Assembly: GCA_036937835.1 (NCBI GenBank)
Contig: CM072877.1
Location: forward strand, 15,554,001-15,618,000
Reading direction: 5' to 3'
From: Pampus argenteus
Lineage: Eukaryota; Chordata; Actinopteri; Scombriformes; Stromateidae
Length of the DNA stretch: 64,000 nt
Shown here in pieces: positions 46,495 through 58,400 of the stretch; position 1 is the stretch's first letter, and each line of letters starts with the position of its first letter. Under the pieces are notes generated by a model, which was given only the letters and a program-made list of their open reading frames with translations, did no database searches and was not told the DNA's origin. Both the position numbers and the translations under genes were made by a program.

Positions 46495-49400
46495 TCACTT
46501 TACCTTTTGGCTGTCCAGCCGTAACCATTGGACACCTTGTTTTATGTAACGGACCACAGAGCTCATACTTGAAGTTAGACTCAATGCGCCCATAACAGTG
46601 TCCAGCTCTGTCAGCATACCTGAAACACACATATAGAAATAACAAAACATAAAAGCTTCTGAAGACACTGATAACTTATTACCAGGATTTTGTAATTATC
46701 ACACTTTCACTCAATGGTTAATATTTCTGGTTGACTGTTTTATGCTTTATAGGAAACTGTGTTAAATCTACAGAATATTCTTCTAAAGTAGTGATTTTTT
46801 GTCTTGAATTTAAACACACCGTAAAAATTTAGAGGGTGACAGCGAACATAAAAACAAAACATCCATCTGTGCTTACCGCTGCCTTTGTGTGCCAGCTCCT
46901 CCGCCTGCTCCCATGTGTCATGAGCGCTCAGGAATAACGTAGTGATGTTGACATAAGTGAATGCCACTTGTTCAATGGCCTGGGGAACCACAACAGTGCT
47001 GCCTACAACCGGCCCGCTGCCGCTGTGGTTGGAGCCGGGACCTGAGCTGGTGGATGTGCTGGCTGGAGACGGCATTTCGGGCGTATAGGACGGTGTGTCT
47101 GTGCCTCTACAGGAGAAGGAGGCAAGAAAGGAAGAAAACGTGAAGAGAAAAGCTACACCTGTAACAGCTTTAAACTATATACAGTGAGTGTGACATGCAA
47201 AGAAGACTTACTTTGATGTGCAGACAGAAGGATCCTGTGTTGAATGAGCAGCGTTCTGAAAGAGGTTCAAATGTACAGATGCAAAAGTAAATATTAACTG
47301 TAACTTTTTAACGTTTAGTGTTCATTAGTTTGTTACCTAATCAATTATAAAACTAGCAATAATAATAATAATAATAAAAAGTGTAATACTTACATTGAAG
47401 TGTTCAGTGAGGGTCTTTGAATACTTGAGTGCAGTTTTGTGTTTGTGGTGAAACATGGCCATCTGCAGGAGAGACTGGCACTTCATACTACGAGACACAA
47501 ATTAACTGTTGACTTAATGATTCATTGTTGCATGAAAGAAAAAAGGTAAAGATACTGCAAGTTGTTGAACTGGTTCTTGACAATAAAACTGAGTCTAATC
47601 CAACTTAAAATACTCAAATGTGTGGGCAAAACTTGCCCGGTGCATCAGTCACCGCTGGTATCTGACATACTAATCTAAAAATCTTAAAATATTCCCCAAT
47701 TTAAATTATTTTAGATGTCAGAACTGATGATGTATTGTCAACTTTAACAAGTGTGTTTTCTTATTTTATTCTAGTTAGTAGCAAACATAAAATCCATGTG
47801 GAGAAACAGCACAAAAATCATTCACAACTTACCATAAAACTAGAAAGTCCTTTTCTGCAGGCAGAGCAGTGGGCTCCACTGTGTTTTTAAGTTTCTGTAC
47901 AAACCTGTGAGAGTAGAAAATGGGATAGTAAAAATTCAGTTATGGAGCTATAACATTTTTATGTTATAGCTTGAAATGTTATATATGTATCAATACTGCA
48001 GAAAATATATGAATAAAAGTTGTGTTCTTACTTGAGGAGTTCTACAGTCTCTGCAAACATAGTGTAGGAAGACATTGAAATCTGTGGATCTTTTTCCATG
48101 GCAATGCCACTCTCAACGAAGTACATGGCTGCATCCAAGTAGTTGAAAGCTTTACTGAGTTTATCTGACTGAAGGCAGAGAGCAACAAACGCATCACATG
48201 TGGTTTTTAGTTGCCTGTGTTACAGTAATGTAAGAAAATGAATTTCAAAACTTACTTCTGCATCTGCTTTGTGTTTCAGTTTTTTGGCCTCCTTTATATA
48301 ATGCTTCACTGGATAGTGCCTGCAGATTAAAGAAGCAGTGACTAACAGCAATACAGTATATGTCTAACAATTCATAACATTAACAATAACAATAATAAGT
48401 TAAACATCTGCCTAACAGAGAACAGCAGTGACAACAGGAGAACTGGATACGTAGTTACTGAGCATCTCAGTATGAATAATTGCTCTAAAAATGATTAGTG
48501 ACACACAACTGATTATACTTTCACTTAAAAAGGAGTCATCATCATTCAAAATACCCCTTATTGGATTTAAATAAACACAAATAAAAAAAACTGTCATTTA
48601 GATCAATAACTAGCCCAGAAATGAACCTCACCTGTCGTCAAATCTGAGCAACGGCCTGCTTGTCACAGATTCCCTGGTGGGCTGTGAAGATGACGGGAGA
48701 GTGAGGCTGCTCTTTGAGGGCTTCTGTTAGCATTGCAAGGCAGAAATAGAAAAAAAAAAATTAAATAGTTTCCCCGTTCATAATTGTCCTTAAAAAGGGT
48801 GACTTAATAATAATATTGATAATGCACCTTCTTCACCATCTAGAGAAAGAACACCAACATGCAGAGAGTAGGTGATTATACCCTGACAGTTACCTTCTCA
48901 ACGTGTGGTTGCTGTGTGTGTTTTCCGCTGCTCTTCTTGTGCTTGAAGGAGTCTTTTCTCTTTACAGCCTCTTTATTGGACTCCTGGGTCTCTGCAGAAC
49001 AGCGTTTGTGTAACTTTGAGTCTTTATTAGTGTCTTTGGGTGTTGGAGGCTGCTGCAAATGTACAGGATTTTTTTTTGCTTTCTTTCGCTCTTGATCATC
49101 TGTTGGATGGCTGGAACTTCTGCAAGATGACAAGATCAGAGAGTTTGTTTGAGCTGATTGAACTCTTTGATTGGGAGGACTGATTGACACACACAACACA
49201 CGCACACACAATGAAAAAAGGTCACCGTTATCTCTGGTAAATGAATGAATGGGATGCCTTTGATTTAGTGGACCTACTCAAGTTTGAGAGAAGCATTACT
49301 TGATGAGGTATTCTTGTTATCCAGTCTCTGTTTCTTCCTGGGAAGAGTTTTATTGTCTACCTCAACCTAAAAGACATCAAATCACAGATTAAAATAAAAT

Positions 49401-52400
49401 AGGACATTCAAAATGTACATATATATGTGACCCTTATGTTTCTCACATTTTGAGGTATATTCTTCTTGCTGGTTTTGGTGTGTTTGTGAACTGTAGAAGC
49501 ATCACTGCCTCCTCCTTCTTGCTCTATGACCGGTGCTGATCTCTTTGTATTGCTTGTTATCCTTTGGTGAGTCCCTGAGGTCTGGGGGACTCTTGAGAGC
49601 AGACTTAGATCAATCTTCACCAGCAGGGATCTCAGAGGCCTATAAAGGTCCTTAGGACATTTGGCAGCATGCTCAGTTTTCTCTGAGTGCTTGTGGGTTG
49701 CAGGGCACAAAGTTTTGTGAGATATCTTCTGGCAGACGGTTTCTGCTTTAGGTTTGCTACAACTGATTTTGACTGAAGAGGCCGGGGACAGCTGGTCAGA
49801 CAGAGCGGGCTGAGCGGGACTTGGTGTGGGGCAGGAGCAGGGGTTAGGATATGTCACATCACAAGATGGACAATGATCGTACAGGACCGGCGGGACGTCA
49901 GGCTGCCGCAGCTCTGATCCAGCATTTCGCTTGTCAAGTGAGGTGTGTTTAGTAGTCCTCTTACTGCCTCTTTTAGTGTCACTGCTATCCTTGCTTTTCT
50001 TGCTGTGACTCGTTTTCGTTTTCACCTTGGGTCTATCTGTGAAACAGGGGTCTTTGTCTAGCGTGGATCCAACTTGCTCTGATTTCACAACGAGAGGTGC
50101 TTCAGTATGATCTGAACAAGTTGCTTTCACTAGTTTGGAGGGGTTTGTGTTAGATGAAAGTTTCTTGGAACTGGTATAGCTGTTAAGTTCAACAGAGGGG
50201 GCTTTTTGGCTACTTTTCTGGCAAGGGTCATCCTGGGAGCTTTCACTGCACTGCTGGGGTTTGGGAAGGTTGCCAATAAACAGTTTCTGGTGAGAAGAAA
50301 GCTGAGGTTTAGATTCCCTGGCGGGGTCGATCACCTCCACACTGCAGTGCTTGGAGCTATGATCAGGCTGCGGCTGTTTGCGTGCGGGGCTCTCAGGGAC
50401 ATCTTGACTTTCAGTGCTGGAGTTTTGCTGGCTGGACCTGATCCAGTTCCCCAGCTGCCAGTCACTGCGGGTCACTGCTGGAGCATCAGGCTATAAATAG
50501 ACACAAATTATGGTTTAAAAAAAAAGAAGAGAAAGAAGAGCTTTATTCAATATGTATAAATATACAAAAAAAGGGACAAAGCAGCAAATTACCTCGGTTT
50601 TAATTGAGCTGCTCACTGGGGGTTGCGGAGGATCCTCAGGGGCACTTTCACTGTCCGACTCAGATCTTGAGCTGCTCTCTGAGTCGCTGGAGCTTGCAGA
50701 CTCGACCCCGCTGGAATGTGCTGCTTCAAATGAACTACAGCACACACACCACAACTATATTACATAGTAGTGTTACTGTTATAATGAAGTCACTAACATT
50801 GAGGCCTATGTGCCCTAAATGTGCTAGTAGAAGAAGAAGAAGAAGAAGTGACCTAAGTTTAATTAACAGCACACTGTAACCATCTGATAAATATTGTTGT
50901 GTAGCATGGAAATTGATGATTACTCAACTGACTCTCAAAGAAACGTGTCACTTACGATGATGAGCTCTTCTGGTTGAGATGTGATGGATCAGCAGAAGAG
51001 TAGTCACAATTTTCTGAAAAGAAACAAGAGAGAAAACAGATATTAGTCCAACAACAAAAGAGAAAGAAACTGGCAACATAATTACCTGACTGACTGATGC
51101 TAAATTTTACAGATTATAATTTATAAAAATACCAAATTTTTTTGTAAAAGACTGATCTGCAGTGACTCATGTTGCTTCCTGGTAGATTGAACTTTACATC
51201 TATTTCAACATAAAATCTAAAAGGATACAAATACAGATGATATACAGCTATATCTCCCGGAGCAAATATTGTACAACTGATGCTAAACTTTATTATTTTA
51301 TCTACATCATCATGTCAAAATCAGACTGTCAAACTTTCACTGCGAAAGGCACCAAAATAAAAAAAAAAAGAAGAAAGGAAAAAAAATGAAATGGGTATAG
51401 TAGGTCGTGGGTGAAAACAGCTACTGGAGAAAGAAAAATGTAGAAGGTGAATGAAAACAAAGGATACTGTATATAGCAACAGTGAGAGGTTACTATTTCT
51501 CTCCTCTACATCAGCTTTCTCTGAGATAAAGTTAATTTGAGAGAAAATTGTAGGGTTGTTTCTCCCCTCCGGCATTTTTTGGCCAGTTTGCAGAACAGGT
51601 CACAGGAACAGGTCAGAGTTATACAAGCTGCCACAGAAACACGACTTTGAAGAAAATGACAGAACAAAGACTCTCAGAGAGGAAATTTAAGTCACACCAA
51701 ATGTCACCAATGATGATCAAATCTCAAACCAGTTTTCAATCCGACTGTTATCATGTCAATTCTAACTGGTTTCCATTCAGCACTGATTTTCCATGATGAA
51801 GTCACATCATTTCTATTTAACTTTTTGTTTATTTACTTATTATGGTCTTTGTCTTGTGCTTAAATTCTACTCTGCTTCATTCCCTCATTACTCACTTTGT
51901 CCTGGACATGAAGAGACATGCTCTGCTTTCTGTGAAGACAGAGGAAAAAAAGAAAAGAACAAGAAAACTTTCAATCTGGGTCATACTTTTGCATGATTTA
52001 TATTTGTACATTTTAACTACATTTACACTAAACTAAAACAGGGACATGCTTCAATATTTAAGAAACAAGACTTGAGGTATTATTAGTTATAGCCTTATAA
52101 CCTGATGATTTGAGGCCACAGAGATTTAAAAAAAAAAAAAAAAGGATTTATCTCTTATGAGAATAATTAAAATTCACGACAATCTGTCAGTTACATCAGA
52201 AGATATTTTATTTTAAGTGTGTAAAATTTGAGAATTTGACCTGAAGGTGGTGCAAGAATGCCCGAAATAGAAGTCTGTAAGAAGGGGTCAGCAAACACAT
52301 CCTCTACGCACCATGAGTATCCACAGCAAACATAATCGACATTCATGCGTCTCCATTTCTCGTGAACAGTAGTTGACAATTTGACCTCAGCATGACCTCT

Positions 52401-55400
52401 AGTTGGTGCCTCATTAAGTGTCCAAAATGGAAACGCGTCATCCTTTAGGAAGCATGAATGTGCTCAGTTAATGATGTGATTATGGGGAAAGCCACTGCAC
52501 AGCTGCAGTGCTGTTGGCATACTGCTTCTGCCAGTGATTATCTTCTCATCACACCGCAGAAACGGAAACACCTTTGCAAAATCAGCGAGGGTTTTTGCAT
52601 TGAATTGTGCAGATTGTGTGTAATTGTATATTTGCAAAAAAATGCACTTGAGTCCTCTAGCATCTCATACAGTGTCTTTTAACTGGTAAGCCAATGCATA
52701 CGGTAGGTTTTGCAAGAAGATTAGTGTAATCAAAAACTCCTGTGTACTTATGGGCAGTGAGCATTAAGTTTAATAATTCTCAAACTTTACACTCTTACCT
52801 TGGCTGGATGAGGGGACTTTGAGGGTTCTTCTGCGCAAGGTGTGTGTATAGCTGTCAGGAGAGGAGGCCATGAGTGGGTCATTTCCTACAAAGAGAGAAA
52901 GAAAAGTGTGATGTGTTAATGAGCCTATTAGGTAGAGCCCAGATATAAAACATGCAGCACTCAATATGAAATAAAAATTAATGCATGTGGATGTAAATGC
53001 ACTTTCACTGGAGTCTGTCCTGTCCAGTAAAAAAAACAAAACATAATTCCAGCCAAGCTGTCGCCACATGTATTTCAGGTTAATTAATAATAATTTTTCT
53101 GTTGAAGAACCGTCATATGCTCACCTGTAACATAAAAATGTATTACCTTGGTTCCTATTGGGACTAACAACAAATTTAAATGTTCTTATAACTTTCGTGT
53201 TAAAAATATATTCTCAAATATATTTACAAAACTAATTGTCCTTTTAAAAGAAATCTATATATTAATTATTAATAATAATAATAATGATAATAATGATAAT
53301 AATAAAACTGTTGGTTATTTGATGTAATTTTATAGCTCAACAAAATCTATCAATTAACATTTATGTAGGTTTTATATAAAATGGAGAATTACTGCATAAT
53401 TGTATCTAATTTCACTGTTCAAATGTAATGTGTAAATAATGCATCATGATTCGTAAACTATGCAATGTACTATACATACATACATACATACATACATACA
53501 TACATACATACATACATAAAGTATGTAAAGCATGCAAACAGCATCAGAGGTTCAGTCACTTTTCAACACAGGAGAACCAGTATGATGCATGATCTAACTT
53601 CAAACACAGGATTGTTGGAGGTTGTTGCGTCCTGGAGTTTTCATGCAGTTTCTTTCACTTTCACTTTCCAAGGAATAAACACAATGCAGTCTGTACAGTC
53701 GCCTTTAAGCTACCAAGAGGAGCAAAGACAAAATCGTAGCCAAACAGTGATGTTTTCTGAATGCACATCATGTCAAACCTTATAGTGGATCGGCTACAGC
53801 AGTGGAAGATCCATTAATGTCAGCTACCAACAAGAAGATACAGAGTGTAAAACCTGGTCTTAGGAAACTATGATGACATGGATGACATGGCTTGAGTTTG
53901 AACATTATTTTCACTAGCCAAACTGGTTCTAACATCTCTATAAAAAAAAATTTCACAAGCAAACATTTCCAGAGTTTACTGAAAATTAGCAAAAAGCAAA
54001 CAGTACCAGCAGTTCTTAATTATATGGATGAAAACGGCTTGTAGTTTAGGGGGCTCGGAGAAGAATAGCAAGAATCCTTCAAAGAAACAGACAAGAAACA
54101 TCCAGACATCCAACTTCCAACATTAAGGTTCAGATATTACCAGAATGCAACACATTCACAGATCATGTGTCAGAAAGGTAAAATGCTCAGCAGCACCAGA
54201 AAAGGACCGACACCGACTACATATGCGAGTCAGTAATTGTGTATATGTACATAAACAGCCACTGGTTTAGAGGGTTTGAACTCAAATATAAAGATGATTA
54301 CATTATTCAAATCACAAAACTGAGAATTGAATCAGCTGGACTTACCCTCAAGATGTCCTCCACACACTGAGCTTCATTTGTTCTTGTCTGTAGGAAGGAA
54401 AAGGAATATGATGAGTTTCTGAAAAACAGGGAAACTCTACCATTCGATGCAATTATAAAATGAAGACCAAACATAGAAGGATTTGTTTAGAGGTAACGTT
54501 TTACAGGATAAACCAGTTATAGAATTTGACTGAGAAAACTTTAAATCTCCAGTCAAAGACAGAAAGGATAGACCAACTTAGAAATCTTACACCCTGTGTG
54601 CAAATACAGATTTTTATACGCATATTGTATAAAACATTAAACTTTTCAGCATCACCGCTAACTACGGTTTTAAACACTACATATATGCGTGACGCAATAC
54701 ACAGTATCAGGCAGTAAACAGTGTGTGTGAGTGAGTCAACAGGCTGTGTTTCAGTTTGTTTTCATGCCTCTCTTTGAGTTTTTCCTTCTGAATGGACAGC
54801 GTTTGAGATAAGGTCAGAGTGAATGGGCCCCAGAGCAGTTATGTAAGTTGGTGACAAAGCTCATTTATTGTTCTGCTGAGCCCAGGGGTGAAGTTATCAG
54901 AGGCAGCTACGGTCACACACTCTCACACTCACACTCACACACTCACACTCACTTACACACTCACAATAACTGTAATCTAAATGCCTAATTGACATTTGTC
55001 TTCGTTGTTTGTGAACAAGAAAGTATGTTATCTGACCAATGACATATCTGTATTGACCAGCGTTGGGAATAACATGCAACACATTACTTCTCCCAGGAGA
55101 ATAATATTTAAACCATACTCTCAATGGTTTGAAGGCTAAAGAGATATATCTGGATGTACTATATATCCAAAAAACAACAAGCTCAGGAGTGAACGGTTGA
55201 TGAAAAAAAAAGAAAAAAGGGACAGAGTCATTGCATATTGATCCTGCACAGGATTAGTCTTAGCAGTGAAAATGGCAGCCTACTCAGCTCTGCTGTGCTG
55301 CTGCAGGAGAATAAGGGGGAGGTGTGGAGGCCTGCAGGTGCAAGGGTCGGGTGTGTTTGTGTGTGACAGGGAACTGATGAATAGAGTTTAACTGGAGTTC

Positions 55401-58400
55401 AGCCAAATTCTTCAAAACAAAGAAAGTCCACGATCCCCTTTAAACGCCTGAACAGTTGAACAGAAATATCAAATCTATGAAGAGGTTTCAGAGAACATCC
55501 TGAGATCAGCAGACACACAATCTTCTTAGTCCATAGTACAGTATAATCAAAGCCAGACAAACAGCGTTGAGCGTTTTTTGATAAATGATAAGTAGGACCT
55601 CCCTTGTTCTAGCACCTGCCCCCAACCCCACACACACACACAAAGTGCTACCTTCTCATCTTACATTTTAAATAATATTACAATCATACAATAATATACT
55701 CACCTCCAAAAACGGTGGCAGTATCTTTGTTTTGCTCAGGTCAGGTTTGTTGATCATCATCTCTGGTAGAGGTGCATATGGCTCCGGTGACGGTTTGAGC
55801 TCTGGTGACTCGTTGACCACCTGGTCCTGACCATCCATGGGCCGCACATAAGCTGTTGGCTTCTGGGTCATGACTACGCTGGGCTGCTTAGACGACAGGA
55901 GTGGAGGGAAGGTCTGCGAGGGTAGTGTGTTACCCTTGTTGGCTTGAGGCAAAGGTGCATCTTTGGGGGACTGCTTAAGATTTAATGTGGAAACATCCAT
56001 GGTGCTAGCAGAGGGGTGATCTGTGGACCCTTGCATATGATGGAAATCAAAGGTGTCCTTAGTGTCCATGTGTTTGGGCTCCGTATTGTTATGGTCACTG
56101 GAATGTAGGAAGGGTAGTGGCTTACCATCAGGAGCTTGAACAGACATTTCCAGAAGGGGGCTGATACACTCCCTGAGATCTGAGGAGGAGGCTTCACTCT
56201 TCTTCTGATGATGATGTGCTGCGTGGCTGAGCTGACTGTGGTTCAAGGAAGCCTTTGACAAAGTGGATGAATGTCCATGGTGGTTAGGAGAAGACGAAGC
56301 AGTGGACGCCCTCATGGGCTGAGAGGAGTAACTGTTACTACAAGGGCCTGTTTGGCTTTGGATGGACATGAAATGGACCTGGTTATGGAATGGAGGTTTG
56401 GTTGTTGTATCCGTGTTCGGATGACCCTGATCTGTCTTTGAGAAGGTCACATAAGTAGGAACGGGTAAGGGTTCAATGGCTAAGGGATTGGGATTATTGA
56501 CATCTTCATAACTGCCCAGCATCCTCTGGATTCGATTGGAAAGCTCATCTCCTTTGTTTGTCTAAACACAATGCAACATAAAACACATTTTTAGCCATGT
56601 TAACCATGGACAGAATTTGTAGAAAATGTATACAGCAACAAACTACCATGAACATGTCACCCAGTGCATAAGAATTACTTATTGGTTTGTTTTTAATAGT
56701 TCTTGGACAACAGAGGTTACAGCACAGAGAAAGGATGAGTTCATTGTTGGTTTACTGCACTCTGCACATCACCAGCCTTATCGTTTAAAGCATTATACAG
56801 CCTGAACAAATATGCTACATCCACCTGATGTTACAGTGATCATATCAATGGGTTAAATATAAATACAAACCTACATTGTAGGTCTACTATTAACCCTAAG
56901 AATAAATCCGGGTTAAAAAGGAGTTGCTTCAAGTCCAGTACGAGCAGGATGATGATGATTACAGCAACAATGACTCTCTCAGTGCACATATGGCAAGTGA
57001 GTAGTGTATTAAAATAGACTGTTCGTCACACATTGTAATTATTATCCATAACAGCTACAGTAAACGTGCTGCTAGAGGCAACACTACTTGGTTACACACA
57101 AATGGATCTAAACAGTCTGAACCAATCAAGCTACACTCTCACTGTCTGACACTTACTTTATACGGTTCTCCAAAGAGCGGCACGTTCACAGGGTCGAGTT
57201 CTTTGGCTTGGCTTGTTTCTTGGTTCCTCTGTTCCCATGCTCGGAGACGAAGAAGGTTCCTTTCTTCATTGTGTACACTGTAGAACATCACAAAGAAAGA
57301 CACACCTTAAATGAACAATGAAAAGTACATCATTTTCACTGTGACACTTAAATAAACTAAAATTACCCACTAAAGGTAAATATATTTGTATCGAAAATAT
57401 TAAAATGGAAATCCAACCATCAAACTAAGACTGATGACATGCTCCTCTACTCAATGAGTGTGATTGCAATAAAGCCAGTTTCCTGAGGCTGATTTTAATA
57501 TTTGCTTTAGATTTTCTTTTCTTTTGCCTACATTTTATACATTTATAAACCCTAGAACTATAAATGAGGCTGCTCCTTAGAATAAAATCAGTTTTGGCTT
57601 AAAAATACCAGTAAATTTAGAGACAGTTTATTTATGGCATCTTATCCCAGATTTATATATCCAACGGACAGAGCAGCTGTGTCTAATTGGAGAAGACAGT
57701 GCCCATCATATCGAAAGACAAGTGTAATTAGACTCACAGACACCATGAGGATTCACAAAAACATCTGTTCTCTCTAGTCCCCAAAGAACATGAAGCTCAT
57801 GCAAACGTCAAATAGATAAATATGACTGCTAATCATACATGCTATAATACAAAAAAAACAAAAAAAACCAACAAAAAACAGGTAGTAAATAATGTTGTGA
57901 AACATCAGAAGGCCAAATGAAGACAACCTGAGGTAAAATAACACATTTGGAAGTTTGTGGTTTTCTTCCCCAAATACAGTGTTGATCATCTTCAGTGACA
58001 GCGGCCCCAGTGGGCTGCTTCCATGGAAACAAGTGGAGCAGCACAGATTTGGGATTAAGCCAAACAGATGAGCACTTACTCATTAAATGTAGCAGAGACA
58101 CTGGCCAAAATACTAGGACAACACACACACACACACAGGCACACACAGGCACACACAGGCACACACACAGGCACACACACAGGCACACACACACAGGCAC
58201 ACACACAGGCACACAGGCACTAGATCAGTATTACTCTGATGTAAAGGAACATACTGCACCTGTGTTAATTTTAATATTAGGTAAACCTCTAACCATTTAA
58301 TATTGAGTTACAGCTGTGTTTAACAGGAAAAGCTCAACGTTTACCTCTTTGGACTACTGTCAACTATTCTGTGCAGTCTGGCTGCCCCTGTTGGCTGCTT

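Noticed and set aside
46385..46645. Minus-strand open frame of 86 codons over the last AFF1 exon
   Set aside because: It is the wrong frame. The correct frame starts after the acceptor at 46620 and ends at the TGA 46495-46497, giving the conserved AFF C terminus.
49408..49446. Extension of the large AFF1 exon to the end of its open frame
   Set aside because: The donor GTGAGA at 49446 and phase agreement with the next exon end the exon at 49447.
51086..51099. A 14-base microexon candidate for the missing AFF1 piece (acceptor AAATTTAG, donor GTAATT on the minus strand)
   Set aside because: Its length is 3n+2, so it does not restore the frame; 3n+1 is needed.
53465..53785. Plus-strand open frame of 106 codons in an AFF1 intron
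   Set aside because: Its first part is the ATAC repeat (YIHTYIHT pattern) and the rest has no recognisable domain.
57829..58212. Minus-strand cysteine- and valine-rich open frame of 127 codons
   Set aside because: It is the translation of the CACACAGG minisatellite and flanking AT-rich intron; no splice or domain support.
58120..58220. Regularly spaced direct repeats as a possible CRISPR array
   Set aside because: Units are 8-14 bases of CA-rich DNA with no spacers, in a vertebrate intron: a minisatellite.
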